64,000 nucleotides of DNA from Rhodanobacteraceae bacterium (GTDB lineage Bacteria; Pseudomonadota; Gammaproteobacteria; Xanthomonadales; SZUA-5). A model generated the notes under the pieces. That model was given only the letters and a program-made list of their open reading frames with translations. It had not been told where the DNA came from and did no database searches. A program made the position numbers and the translations under genes. The stretch covers positions 1-64,000 of the forward strand of contig JADKFD010000003.1 in the NCBI GenBank assembly GCA_016717705.1. The letters are read 5' to 3'. How positions within the stretch are numbered: position 1 is the stretch's first letter; every line of letters begins with the position of its first letter. This document shows positions 55,014 through 63,875 of the stretch, piece by piece.

Positions 55014-55684
55014 GCCGCCTCCTGCAGCGCCAGCGGCGGCTGCCGGATCGACTCGAACACGGCGCCATACAGGCGATAGAACATGCGCGCGGCGTGGACC
55101 ACCGCTGCGCGGTCGGCGGGATCGTCGAGGCGATCCATCAGGCCCTCGTAGAAGCCGATGTGCTGCTGGTCGAGTGTGCCGTGCGAGGTGAGGTAACGCA
55201 GCGCCTTCTTGTCGATGCCCAGATGCTCGCCAAGTGCGGCGGCCGCGTTGAGCGCCAGCGCCGTGCTGGTGCCTTCGAGCACCAGCACCATGCCGAAGAA
55301 CCCGGCCGGATTGCCGCGCGCGATGGTGTCGTAGGCATAAGCCACCATCACTTCGGTTGCGGCAGACGGCTGCCCCTTGCGCACCGCATCGGCGTCGCCG
55401 CCGCAGGCGCGGATGTCGTCGAGAATCCACTCGTGGTGGCCGTATTCCTCGTCGATGTACTCGGCCACCGCCCCGCGCAGCCACTCCAGGCGCTCGGGCA
55501 GCCGCGACCCGCAGGCCATCAACAAGGGCACCGTGTGCTTGACATGGTGATAGGCCTCGGTGAGGAAACGCCGGTACTCGGCCAGGGTCACGCGCCCGGC
55601 CAGCGCATCGCGGATGACCGGCAATGCCTGCAGGCACGCGCGCTCGGCGGCGGTTTCATCGAGCAGTTCAGCAAAAAAAGCCAT
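55010..55684 (-). CDS. Heme-oxygenase-fold (TenA/iron-oxidase-like) protein
   Basis: A 224-residue all-helical protein. Candidate metal ligands are in FLTEAYHHVKHTVPLL, AEYIDEEYGHHEWILDDI (Glu and His in one helix) and LDQQHIGFYEGLMD (His). This spacing suggests the heme-oxygenase-like diiron/iron oxidase group that includes the fatty-acid decarboxylase UndA, rather than thiaminase TenA, but the assignment is inference. ATG at 55684; the stop overlaps the SDR start. It lies 10 bases after the acyl-CoA ligase, which could supply its substrate. Confidence 0.78.
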   Translation of the reverse strand: MAFFAELLDETAAERACLQALPVIRDALAGRVTLAEYRRFLTEAYHHVKHTVPLLMACGSRLPERLEWLRGAVAEYIDEEYGHHEWILDDIRACGGDADAVRKGQPSAATEVMVAYAYDTIARGNPAGFFGMVLVLEGTSTALALNAAAALGEHLGIDKKALRYLTSHGTLDQQHIGFYEGLMDRLDDPADRAAVVHAARMFYRLYGAVFESIRQPPLALQEAA

Positions 55685-55694
55685 GGTGATCTCG

Positions 55695-57148
55695 TCAGTC
55701 GGTAGTGCAATAGAGTGATTCAATGGCAACGGCGTAGCGCGCGATCACCGCATCGCGGCGCACCCTGCCATTGCTGGTCAAAAGTTCGTTGGACGGGGCA
55801 AAGGCCTCGTCGGCGCGCAGGTGGCGAGAGACCTGCGCATAGTCGGGCAAGCCGCGGTTGACCTCGGCGATGGCGCCGGACAGTGCCGCTTCGCTGACCT
55901 CGGCGCGGCGCGGCACGATCACCGCGCAGTTGAACTCGCGTGCCTCGCCGTGCACGACGGCCTGCGCGATCAGCGGGTGCTGGGTCAGTTCGGTCTCGAC
56001 CCACTCGGGCGACACATTGCGCCCGAAGGCAGTGATGAAGAGGTTGCGGCGACGGCCGTTGATCGACACGAATCCGTCGGCGTCCATCGCACCGAGATCG
56101 CCGGTGCGATAGCGGTTGCCGGCGTGCAGGGCGTCGCCGACATAGCCGAGGAAGCAGGGTCCGTCGACAACGATCTCACCATCCGCGTCGATGCTGACCT
56201 GCGTGTGTCCAAGCGCCCTGCCGACACTGCCGGCGCGCACCTGGCCGGGACGATTCAGGCACACCACCGAACCGCATTCGCTGAGACCGTAACCCTCGAA
56301 TATGGGCATACCCCTGTTCTGCGCACCAGCCAGCAGTTGCGTACCCACCTTGGCACCGCCGACGGCGCAAAAGCGCAGGCTGTCGGGAGCCGTGGCGCCC
56401 TGCGCCAGCGCTCCCAGCCAGGCCTGCAGCATCTGCGGCACCAGGATCAAGCTTTCCGGACGATGGCGATCGATGCAGGCCGCCATGCGCATCGGATCGA
56501 GCTGCGCAGCGCCGATCAGTCCGGTTTCAGCGAGGGTGGCAATACCACTTCGGCGTCCGCCAACAATGCCGCGCCGACGCCCGCCACCTGTTCCAGCAAC
56601 ACGGACAAAGGCAACAGCGCGAGGTGGCGCCGCGGGGTGGCGCCGGCCAGAGCATCGACGATTGCGGCGGACACCTGATCCAGATGCGCGGAACTCAAGC
56701 ACACACCCTTGGGTGCCCCAGTACTTCCGGAGGTGTAGGTGATCAGCGCGGTGGCGGCTGACAAGGTCGGCAGTTCGCCCTCGCGTCGGATCGCCTGCGC
56801 GTGCAAACCACCCGGCAATTCGACGCACCAGGCGCCGCTGCGCGCGGTGATGTGGGTATCGACACCCGCGTCGCGCTGGGCATGGGCCACCTGGGCCGCG
56901 GTGAAAAAACCCGGCAGCGGCAGATGCACGGCGCCGATCCGGCGCAGCGCCAGATCCAGTGCAACGGCTTCGCCGCCATTGTCGAGCTGGCTGGAAACGC
57001 GCGTCGCGTCCAGGCGCGTGAGCGCCTCCGCCAGTTGCTCAACGCGCGCCCACAGGCGCGCCAGAGTCCAACTTCCCTGGCTATCGCTCAGACATGCGGC
57101 GTTCGGCGCCTGCGCCGAACGCCCGCGAAGATGATCCAGCAGACTCAA
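55695..57148 (-). CDS. AMP-dependent acyl-CoA synthetase/ligase (one frame change)
   Basis: About 484 residues of the ANL superfamily. The P-loop is ITYTSGSTGAPKGVCLSS, the adenine site FEGYGLSECGSVVCLN, the hinge GNRYRTGDLGAMDADG and the C-terminal domain NLFITAFGRNVSPEWVE, as in long-chain acyl-CoA ligases. The catalytic Lys region is short: TSNGRVRRDAV. The frame changes by one at about 56520, between AEVVLPPSLK and ETGLIGAAQLDPM. The start is TTG at 57148 overlapping the upstream TGA as TTGA. Expected to activate a fatty acid for the operon. Confidence 0.85.
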
Positions 57149-57771
57149 GGCGCCCGCTCCAGCAGAGGTTTGCCCAGACGCAGCGGCCCACCCACCACCC
57201 ACGGATCGGTGTCGTAGTAGCTACCCCAGGCTCTGGCGGCAAGGCCCAGGCGTTCCTTGCGCGCCGGCGCCAGCGACCGCGGGCGCACATCCATGCGCTC
57301 GAACATCTGACGCAGGGCACCGGTGGCTGCGAACAGGGCCCAATCGATGTCGTGATCCTGCAACCAGCAGGCGAGCAGCGGGAACAAGCGACGCCCGGTG
57401 CCGTGGCCGAGTCCGCTCAGGTGGCCGATCTCGGCAATGCGATCGCGCCGCACCGGTGGTCCAAAGTACTGTTCGAGCACGACTTCAGCCGGTGCATCGA
57501 GATAGTGCTCGACAAACAACGGACCCTCGCCGCCGCGACGCAGGCCGGCCGCCGAGATCACGTCGCCGAGCGGGCTGAGCATCGCGAACAGGGTCGGCAT
57601 GAATTCGGTGACTTGCGCGTTGTAGGCCTCGCGATAGCGCTCGGCAATGAAGCCTTCGACTTCCGCTCGACGCGGATGACCGGCAGCGATTTCGAGCAAC
57701 ATCGGCGCATCCGCGGGGCGGCGCGCCATCACCGCACAGTTCTCGTGGAACCCGAAGCCATCACCGTCCAT
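57145..57771 (-). CDS. Thermostable-hemolysin-family protein, first gene of the operon
   Basis: A 208-residue protein. The family pattern is clear: FIAERYREAYNAQVTEFMPT, GEGPLFVEHYLDAPAEVVLE, RDRIAEIGHLSGLGHGTGRR, ATGALRQMFERMDVRPRSLA and WGSYYDTDPWVVGG. The fold is GNAT-like, and in many genomes this gene precedes an acyl-CoA ligase, so a role as acyltransferase is more likely than hemolysis (inference). ATG at 57771. Its stop overlaps the ligase start. Confidence 0.85.
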   Translation of the reverse strand: MDGDGFGFHENCAVMARRPADAPMLLEIAAGHPRRAEVEGFIAERYREAYNAQVTEFMPTLFAMLSPLGDVISAAGLRRGGEGPLFVEHYLDAPAEVVLEQYFGPPVRRDRIAEIGHLSGLGHGTGRRLFPLLACWLQDHDIDWALFAATGALRQMFERMDVRPRSLAPARKERLGLAARAWGSYYDTDPWVVGGPLRLGKPLLERAP

Positions 57772-57816
57772 GTCGATTCCTTGCCGTGGTGCATGGACTC
57801 AAGTTAGGCAGCGGCG

Positions 57817-57844
57817 CTTAAGACTGGCTTAGGAACTCATTAGG
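57817..57844 (-). promoter_or_regulatory. Phased PmrA/PhoP-like half-sites before the hemolysin-ligase operon
   Basis: On the plus strand CTTAAG (57817), CTTAGG (57828) and ATTAGG (57839) are separated by exactly five bases each, giving 11-bp phasing. The PmrA box is HTTAAK-N5-HTTAAK; the first half-site fits fully and the others differ by one or two bases. It ends 46 bases upstream of the ATG at 57771, a good place for an OmpR-family activator. Confidence 0.5.
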
Positions 57845-57921
57845 AAGCAGCTAACGCGGGGTGAAGGGCGGGTTAATTTCCGCGCTGTCAGAGGCTTGCC
57901 GCTAGTTGTGGCTGAACGCCT

Positions 57922-58011
57922 CGTAGCCCGATGTGCGGCGTCAGCCGCACACCGGGTACTTCAGTTCCGCAAACACCCGGTGCACAGCTGCGCGCGCACA
58001 CCGGGCTACCC
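57922..58011. repeat. Palindromic intergenic repeat, family 4, in a 362-bp gap
   Basis: GTAGCCCGATGTGCGGCGTC...CACACCGGGT faces CCCGGTGCACAGCTGCGCGC...ACACCGGGCTACC. Apart from this and the site at 57817 the gap between the divergent operon and infA holds nothing I can identify. Confidence 0.75.
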
Positions 58012-58133
58012 ACTTTGAGGCGCCGAGGCGACGATGAACCCGAAGCGCATGTTTAGAGCTGCATCGCTGGCGGTGCGGCGGGGCTTCGGGCAGAATGCGC
58101 GGCCTTGCGCCCATCTGGCCGTGCGACTCCCGA

Positions 58134-58352
58134 ATGTCCAAAGAAGACCATATCGAAATGGAAGGCACGGTCCTGGAGACCCTGCCCAACACGATGTTCC
58201 GCGTGCAACTCGAAAACGGGCACGTCATCACGGCCCATATTTCCGGCCGCATGCGCAAGAACTACATCCGCATCCTGACCGGCGACAAGGTCAAGATCGA
58301 GATGACGCCGTACGACCTCAGCAAGGGTCGCATCACCTTCCGGCAGAAGTAG
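58134..58352 (+). CDS. infA: Translation initiation factor IF-1
   Basis: A 72-residue S1-fold protein, beginning MSKEDHIEMEGTVLETLPNT and containing MFRVQLENGHVITAHISGRM, RKNYIRILTGDKVKIEMTPY and DLSKGRITFRQK. It occupies the ribosomal A site during initiation. ATG at 58134 gives the canonical length. It converges with clpA, as in many gammaproteobacteria. Confidence 0.97.
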   Translation: MSKEDHIEMEGTVLETLPNTMFRVQLENGHVITAHISGRMRKNYIRILTGDKVKIEMTPYDLSKGRITFRQK

Positions 58353-58357
58353 TCTGG

Positions 58358-58441
58358 CGTAGGTCACGTTGTCCGCGCAGCGGACTACGTGACATCGGGA
58401 ATTGCCGTCACGCAGGCCCTTGCGGGCCAACGTGACCTACG
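58358..58441. repeat. Palindromic intergenic repeat, family 3 (best copy)
   Basis: CGTAGGTCACGTTGTCCGCG...CGGACTACGTGAC and the reverse partner GTCACGCAGGCC...GGCCAACGTGACCTACG, filling almost the whole gap between the converging infA and clpA genes; it may act as a bidirectional hairpin for both transcripts. Confidence 0.85.
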
Positions 58442-58448
58442 AATCGCT

Positions 58449-60725
58449 CTACGCCGTAGCCGCATCCGGCGCCTCGGCGGTAGTGGCTTCGGACCGTACC
58501 GTCAGCTCGCCGTCCACGGCGCCTACAGTTACCCGCCCACCGCCGACCAGCGCCCCGAACAAGAGTTCGTCGGCCAATTTGCGCTTGACGTGTTCCTGGA
58601 TCACGCGCGACATCGGCCGCGCGCCCATCTGCGGGTCGAAGCCCTTTTCGGCCAGCCACGCCCGCGCGGTCTCATCGACGTGCAGGGTCACATGCTTGTC
58701 GGCCAGTTGCGATTCCAGTTCGATGACGAACTTGTCGACCACGCGCAGGATGGTTGGGCGATCGAGCGCGGTGAACTGGATGACGGCATCGAGGCGGTTG
58801 CGGAACTCCGGCGTGAAACCGCGGCGGATGACTTCCATCGCGTCGGTGGAGTGATCCTGTTCGACAAAACCCATGCTGCGCCGTGAGGCTTGCGTGGCGC
58901 CGGCATTGGTGGTCATCACCAGCACCACGTTGCGGAAGTTGGCCTCGCGGCCGTTGGTGTCGGTGAGCACGCCGCGATCCATCACCTGCAGCAGCAGGTT
59001 GAACACGTCCGGGTGCGCCTTTTCGATTTCGTCGAGCAGCAGCACCGCGTGCGGATGCTTGGTCACGGCTTCGGTCAGCAGGCCGCCCTGATCGAAACCG
59101 ACATAACCCGGGGGCGCGCCCACCAGGCGCGACACCGAATGCGACTCCATGTACTCGGACATGTCGAAGCGGATCAGCTCGATACCCAGGATCATCGCCA
59201 GCTGGCGCGTGACTTCGGTCTTGCCGACACCGGTCGGACCGGCAAACAGGAAGCAGCCGATCGGCTTGTTCGGGTCGCCCAAGCCCGAGCGCGACATCTT
59301 GATCGCAGCGGTCAGCACATCGATCGCCTGCTCCTGGCCGAATACGACCATCTTCAGGTTGCGCTCCAGATTGCGCAGCACGTCCTTGTCGGAGGCCGAC
59401 ACATGCTTGGCCGGGATGCGCGCCATCTTGGCGACGATGTACTCCACTTCCTCGATGTCGATGATCCGCTTGCGCTTGTCCTCGGTCAGCAACTGCTGGC
59501 GCGCGCCGGCCTCGTCGATGACGTCGATCGCCTTGTCCGGCAGGAAGCGGTCGTGGATGTGCTTGACCGACAGATCGACCGCGGCCTTCAGCGCTTCGGC
59601 GGCGTACTCGACCTTGTGATGCTCTTCGAAGCGCGTCTTCAGCCCGCGCAGGATCTCGATGGTGTCGGCGATGGTCGGCTCGACCACGTCGATCTTCTGG
59701 AAGCGCCGCGTCAGCGCGCGGTCCTTCTCGAAGATGCCGCGGAATTCCTGGAAAGTCGTCGAGCCGATGCAGCGCATCTCGCCCGAACCGAGCAGCGGCT
59801 TGATCAGGTTGCTGGCATCCATGACACCACCGGACGCCGAGCCGGCGCCGATGATGGTGTGGATCTCGTCGATGAACAGGATCGCGCGCGGGATGCGCTT
59901 GAGCTCGGCCACCACCTGCTTCAGGCGCTTCTCGAAGTCGCCGCGATACTTGGTGCCGGCGACCAGCGCACCCAGGTCGAGCGCGAAGATCACCGCGTCC
60001 TTGAGCACCTCGGGCACGTCGTTGTCGACGATGCGCTTGGCCAGGCCTTCGGCCAGCGCGGTCTTGCCGACGCCGGCTTCGCCGACGTACAGCGGGTTGT
60101 TCTTGCGCCGGCGACAGAGCACCTGGATGGTGCGTTCGATCTCGTCGGCCCGACCGATCAGCGGATCGATCTTGCCCTGGCGCGCCAAGTCATTGAGATT
60201 GCTGGCGTAAGCCTGCAGAGCGCTTTGCTTTTCGTTGTCGCCACCGCCTTCGGCGTTGCGATCGCCACCGGCATCGCGCACCGGATCCTGCGGGATCTTG
60301 GCGATGCCGTGGGAGATGTAGTTGACGACATCCAGCCGCGTGATGTCCTGCTTCTGCAGCAGATAGGCCGCGTGCGAATCCTTCTCGCCGAAGATCGCCA
60401 CCAGCACGTTGGCGCCGGTGACCTCCTTCTTGCCGGAGGACTGCACGTGGTAGACCGCGCGCTGCAGCACGCGCTGGAAGCCCAGCGTCGGCTGGGTGTC
60501 GCGCTCATCGTCGGCCGGCAACATCGGCACGGTCTCTTCGATGATCGATCGCGTCTCGTCCGAGAGCTTCTTCAAGTCGGAACCGCAGGCTTTGAGCACC
60601 TGCGCCGCGGAAGGGTTCTCGATCAGAGCCAGCAACAAGTGCTCGACGGTCATGAATTCATGCCGTTTCGCCCGAGCTTCCTTGTAGCTCTGACTGATGG
60701 TCAGTTCCAGGTCCTTGCTGAACAT
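58449..60725 (-). CDS. clpA: ClpA, ATPase subunit of ClpAP protease
   Basis: An intact 758-residue AAA+ unfoldase. N-terminal Clp repeats (MFSKDLELTISQSYKEARAK, EFMTVEHLLLAL), then D1 with VGEAGVGKTALAEGLAKRI and FIDEIHTIIGAG, then D2 with FAGPTGVGKTEVTRQLA, LLLDEIEKAHPDVFNLLLQV and MGARPMSRVI. The ClpP-contact loop region (IGLGDPNK-type, SRSGLGDPNKPIG) is as in ClpA. It follows clpS by 128 bases on the same strand. Confidence 0.97.
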   Translation of the reverse strand: MFSKDLELTISQSYKEARAKRHEFMTVEHLLLALIENPSAAQVLKACGSDLKKLSDETRSIIEETVPMLPADDERDTQPTLGFQRVLQRAVYHVQSSGKKEVTGANVLVAIFGEKDSHAAYLLQKQDITRLDVVNYISHGIAKIPQDPVRDAGGDRNAEGGGDNEKQSALQAYASNLNDLARQGKIDPLIGRADEIERTIQVLCRRRKNNPLYVGEAGVGKTALAEGLAKRIVDNDVPEVLKDAVIFALDLGALVAGTKYRGDFEKRLKQVVAELKRIPRAILFIDEIHTIIGAGSASGGVMDASNLIKPLLGSGEMRCIGSTTFQEFRGIFEKDRALTRRFQKIDVVEPTIADTIEILRGLKTRFEEHHKVEYAAEALKAAVDLSVKHIHDRFLPDKAIDVIDEAGARQQLLTEDKRKRIIDIEEVEYIVAKMARIPAKHVSASDKDVLRNLERNLKMVVFGQEQAIDVLTAAIKMSRSGLGDPNKPIGCFLFAGPTGVGKTEVTRQLAMILGIELIRFDMSEYMESHSVSRLVGAPPGYVGFDQGGLLTEAVTKHPHAVLLLDEIEKAHPDVFNLLLQVMDRGVLTDTNGREANFRNVVLVMTTNAGATQASRRSMGFVEQDHSTDAMEVIRRGFTPEFRNRLDAVIQFTALDRPTILRVVDKFVIELESQLADKHVTLHVDETARAWLAEKGFDPQMGARPMSRVIQEHVKRKLADELLFGALVGGGRVTVGAVDGELTVRSEATTAEAPDAATA

Positions 60726-60853
60726 GGACTTCCTTTACTCCTGCGCTGGGCGCTGATTCGTTCTACCACATGGCCCCGCTTGCCGCCGAAATCAAGCGTG
60801 ACGAATTTCACTGTTGCCTGGCCTCGCAAACCCCATTCAGCGGGTTCCCAGCA

Positions 60854-61180
60854 TCAAGCTTCCTCCATCGCACACATCAACGGGTGCTGATGAGCACGGG
60901 AGAACGCGTTGACCTGAGCCACCTTGGTATCTGCCACGTCGCGCGTGAAGACGCCGCACACGCCCTTGCCCTGCGTGTGTACGTGCAGCATCACCCGGGT
61001 CGCGTTCTCGCGCGACATCGAAAAAAACGTCTCCAGCACAATCACCACAAACTCCATCGGCGTGTAGTCGTCGTTCAAGATCACCACCCTGAACAGGGGT
61101 GGCTTCTTCAGTTCCGGACGCGACTCCTGGACGGCAACGCCCAGATCCTCACGACCTTCCGTATTCGACTCCTCGCTCAT
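60854..61180 (-). CDS. clpS: ClpS adaptor protein
   Basis: A 108-residue N-end-rule adaptor for ClpAP. After a flexible acidic N-terminus come the core FRVVILNDDYTPMEFVVIVL, with the N-degron pocket Asn-Asp-Asp and Met, the helix FSMSRENATRVMLHVHTQGK and VFTRDVADTKVAQVNAFSRA. ATG at 61180 is chosen; a GTG at 61210 is in frame. Confidence 0.96.
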   Translation of the reverse strand: MSEESNTEGREDLGVAVQESRPELKKPPLFRVVILNDDYTPMEFVVIVLETFFSMSRENATRVMLHVHTQGKGVCGVFTRDVADTKVAQVNAFSRAHQHPLMCAMEEA

Positions 61181-61405
61181 GGCTCTTGCTTGCACTCGCC
61201 GGTCATACACTAGATGGTGATCAGTATAGCCAGCTGAACCGTATGCGGCGGCGGGTCAGGTGGGGCCGGATCAGGCCGCCGCGGCCCCGCAACGTCCGGT
61301 TCCGGGCCAGCGGTTCTGATGGGTGGCAGCGCGCTGATCCGGCCCATTCTGCCCAGGATGAACCGCTGTCAACCCGGCCAGACCCAGAGCTGGCTGCGCC
61401 ATCCC

Positions 61406-61858
61406 ATGCGAGACATCAGCCGACTCCCGCGCATCACCGTTGCCGCCGTCGTGCCGAACGGTAACCGTTACCTGCTGGTCGAGGAGCGCATCGATCAGCG
61501 CCTGGTGCTGAACCAGCCAGCCGGTCACCTCGACCCGAACGAGTCGCTGATCGACGCCGTGATTCGCGAGACGCGCGAGGAAACGGCATGGGCGGTGCGC
61601 CCGGTCGGGCTGATCGGCATCTACCAGTTGCTCTTGCCGCAAGTGCACTTCGTGCGCATGACCTTCCTCTGCGAAGCACTAGAGCACGATTCGAAACAGG
61701 CTCTGGACACCGAAATCGTGCGTACGCACTGGCTGACGCGCGATGAGATTGCCAGTCACGTCGTCCCGCAGCGCAGTGCGCTGGTGTTGCGCTGCATCGA
61801 CGATCATCTCGCGGGTCGATTGTGGCCGCTGGAGCAGATCGTGGAGCCGTTCAGTTGA
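61406..61858 (+). CDS. nudJ: NUDIX hydrolase, NudJ family
   Basis: A 150-residue pyrophosphatase. The NUDIX box is GHLDPNESLIDAVIRETREE then TAW, with the G-x5-E-x7-REUxEE pattern complete. QPAGHLDPNE and the order nudJ-mnmA are as in E. coli (ymfB-trmU). NudJ removes phosphates from nucleoside di/triphosphates and HMP-PP. ATG at 61406 (MRDISRLPRITV) is chosen; the frame is open upstream to 61319. Confidence 0.93.
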   Translation: MRDISRLPRITVAAVVPNGNRYLLVEERIDQRLVLNQPAGHLDPNESLIDAVIRETREETAWAVRPVGLIGIYQLLLPQVHFVRMTFLCEALEHDSKQALDTEIVRTHWLTRDEIASHVVPQRSALVLRCIDDHLAGRLWPLEQIVEPFS

Positions 61859-61870
61859 GCGCCGCAAAAG

Positions 61871-62034
61871 CGGGGCAAGGGGCAGGGGGCAGGGGTCCTG
61901 GCTGCTCGCCCAGACAGGCCACGTCGCCGTTTGTGGCTTCCGTGGGATGCGTACGGCATTGCGCCGAGACTCACTCCCTTGTCGAACGTGATCCGCGCAC
62001 CGAAGTGGGCCCCCTGCCCCCTGCCCTCTGCCCC
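61871..62034. repeat. Inverted repeat of GGGGCAGG units between nudJ and mnmA
   Basis: The left arm (61871-61895) is CGGGGCAAGGGGCAGGGGGC and the right arm (62010-62034) its near reverse complement CCCCTGCCCCCTGCCCTCTG, with about 115 bases between. It has the same design as the inverted repeat at 6823-6948. Confidence 0.7.
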
Positions 62035-62081
62035 GCTGATTGCCGCGACGTGGCGCGCCACCCGCAAAAGCCCACGCGGGC

Positions 62082-63185
62082 ATGAAACCGCCGCGCATCC
62101 TCGTCGGCCTCTCCGGCGGAGTCGACTCCTCGGTCACCGCGCTGTTGCTCAAACGCGCCGGACGCGAGGTCGGTGGCTTGTTCATGAAGAACTGGGAAGA
62201 GGACGACGTCGGCGGCGCCTGCAGCGCCGAAGCCGATGCGCGCGACGCCCGCGCCATCGCCGATCTGCTCGGCATACCGTTCTTTGGTCGCAACTTCGCC
62301 GCCGAGTACTGGGATGGCGTGTTCGAGCATTTCCTGGCCGAACTCAAGGCCGGGCGCACGCCGAATCCGGACATCCTGTGCAACCGCGAGGTCAAGTTCA
62401 AGACCTTCGTCGAGCACGCCCAGGATCTGGGTTACGAGCGCATCGCCACTGGCCACTACGCGCGCCTGCGTCGACTGGATGGCCAGGTCGAACTGCTGCG
62501 TGGCGTCGACCCGAACAAGGACCAGAGCTATTTCCTGCACGCACTGGACCAGCAGCAACTGGGCTGGGCCGAGTTTCCCGTCGGCCATCTGCTGAAGCCA
62601 GAGGTGCGTCGGATCGCCACCGAAGCCGGCCTGCCAACCCACGCCAAGCGCGATTCGACCGGCATCTGCTTCATCGGCGAGCGCAATTTCGACCCCTTCA
62701 TCGCGCGCTATCTGGCGCCCAATCCGGGGCCGATGCGCACGCCGGAAGGCGAACTGATGGGCGAGCACCGCGGGCTGCAGTTCCATACCCAGGGCCAGCG
62801 CGGCGGCCTGGCCATCGGCGGCCGCAAGGGCGGCAGCGGCGAACCCTGGTACGTCGCCGCCAAGTCGATCGCCGACAACACGCTGATCGTGGTCCAGGGC
62901 GACCACCCGGCGCTGTACGGCTCACGCCTGAGCACCGAGGCGATCAACTGGATCGCCGGTGTGGCGCCTGCGGCCGAGTTCACATGCACGGCGAAGATTC
63001 GCTATCGACAGGCCGACCAAACCTGCCAGGTGCGGCGATTGGATGACGGCAGTGGTGTCGAAGTGCTGTTCGACGAGCGCCAACGCGCGATTACGCCGGG
63101 CCAGTCAATCGTGTTCTACGACGGCGAGGTGTGCCTCGGTGGCGGGGTGATCAAGGCCAGCGACGCATTCCTGGGCGGGCTGTAG
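62082..63185 (+). CDS. mnmA: tRNA 2-thiouridylase MnmA
   Basis: A 367-residue enzyme putting sulfur on U34 of tRNA-Lys, -Glu and -Gln. The ATP loop is LVGLSGGVDSSVTALLLK; the two catalytic cysteines are in PDILCNREVKFK and DSTGICFIGERNF; NWEEDDVGGACSAEAD and GKNKDQSYFL-type PNKDQSYFLHALDQ bind tRNA/ATP. ATG at 62082 fits the family start; the frame opens 14 codons earlier. Confidence 0.96.
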   Translation: MKPPRILVGLSGGVDSSVTALLLKRAGREVGGLFMKNWEEDDVGGACSAEADARDARAIADLLGIPFFGRNFAAEYWDGVFEHFLAELKAGRTPNPDILCNREVKFKTFVEHAQDLGYERIATGHYARLRRLDGQVELLRGVDPNKDQSYFLHALDQQQLGWAEFPVGHLLKPEVRRIATEAGLPTHAKRDSTGICFIGERNFDPFIARYLAPNPGPMRTPEGELMGEHRGLQFHTQGQRGGLAIGGRKGGSGEPWYVAAKSIADNTLIVVQGDHPALYGSRLSTEAINWIAGVAPAAEFTCTAKIRYRQADQTCQVRRLDDGSGVEVLFDERQRAITPGQSIVFYDGEVCLGGGVIKASDAFLGGL

Positions 63186-63193
63186 CTACACGT

Positions 63194-63305
63194 GTGGGAG
63201 CGGGTTCACCCCGCGAGCTCTTGCCTGGCTTTTGCGAAGGGGGTTCACCCCGCGAGCTTTTGCTTCGCTTCCACCCCAAGGATCGCGGAATAAATCCGCT
63301 CCCAC
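63194..63305. repeat. Palindromic intergenic repeat, family 2
   Basis: GTGGGAGCGGGTTCACCCCG, GCGAGCTTTTGC units and the closing TAAATCCGCTCCCAC; same length and internal duplication as the copy at 2070-2178. Confidence 0.8.
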
Positions 63306-63317
63306 AGGAAGCTAGAG

Positions 63318-63875
63318 CTACTCCGCCCACAACTCGGCCAGCGCCGTCGGTACCGCCTCAAACGGTTCAATGGCGGCCGTCTCGTCGCCACCGTGCGTAG
63401 CCAGCAGCAACCAACGCCCACCCTCCAGTCGATACGACTCCAGCGTCTGCGCGATCGGATCGACCAGCCACAGATTCGGCACGCCGTTGGCGGCGTAAAT
63501 GCGCATCTTCAGTTGACGATCGATGCGCGCCGTGGACGGCGACAACACCTCGCAGACCCAGTCCGGCGCCAGCTCGAACCACGCCGTCTCCGGCAGTTTC
63601 GGCATGCGTTCGCGACGCCAGCCGGCGACGTCGGGAACGATCACGTCGCGGCCGAGGTGCAATTCCGGTTCGATCAGGATGATCCAGCCACCGGGGCCGC
63701 CGCGGCCCCGGTCGAAGGGATCGTACATTGAGCCCACCAGGGAACTGGTGGAGCGCGCATGCCTCGGCGCCGGCCGCGGATGCGTGTACAGCGCGCCGCT
63801 GAGGATCTCCGCGACCAGATGCTCGGGTGCGTTGAGAACATCCTCGTAGGTGGCGAATTTGGGCACGGTGCTCAT
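63318..63875 (-). CDS. Uma2 family (DUF820) putative nuclease
   Basis: A 185-residue protein of the Uma2 group (PD-(D/E)XK-like fold). Features: FATYEDVLNAPEHLVAEILS, IIEPELHLGRDVIVPDVAGW with the Asp, CEVLSPSTARIDRQLKMRIY with Glu and Lys, and YAANGVPNLWLVDPIAQTLE. Members are common, often in several copies, and their role is largely unknown. ATG at 63875 (MSTVPKFATYEDV) is chosen. Confidence 0.85.
   Translation of the reverse strand: MSTVPKFATYEDVLNAPEHLVAEILSGALYTHPRPAPRHARSTSSLVGSMYDPFDRGRGGPGGWIILIEPELHLGRDVIVPDVAGWRRERMPKLPETAWFELAPDWVCEVLSPSTARIDRQLKMRIYAANGVPNLWLVDPIAQTLESYRLEGGRWLLLATHGGDETAAIEPFEAVPTALAELWAE

Noticed and set aside
58890..60890. Long open frame of 666 codons opposite clpA
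   Set aside because: It is antisense to an intact, highly conserved clpA; the product is His/Gln/Arg-rich and shows no domain, as expected from the complement of GC-rich coding DNA.
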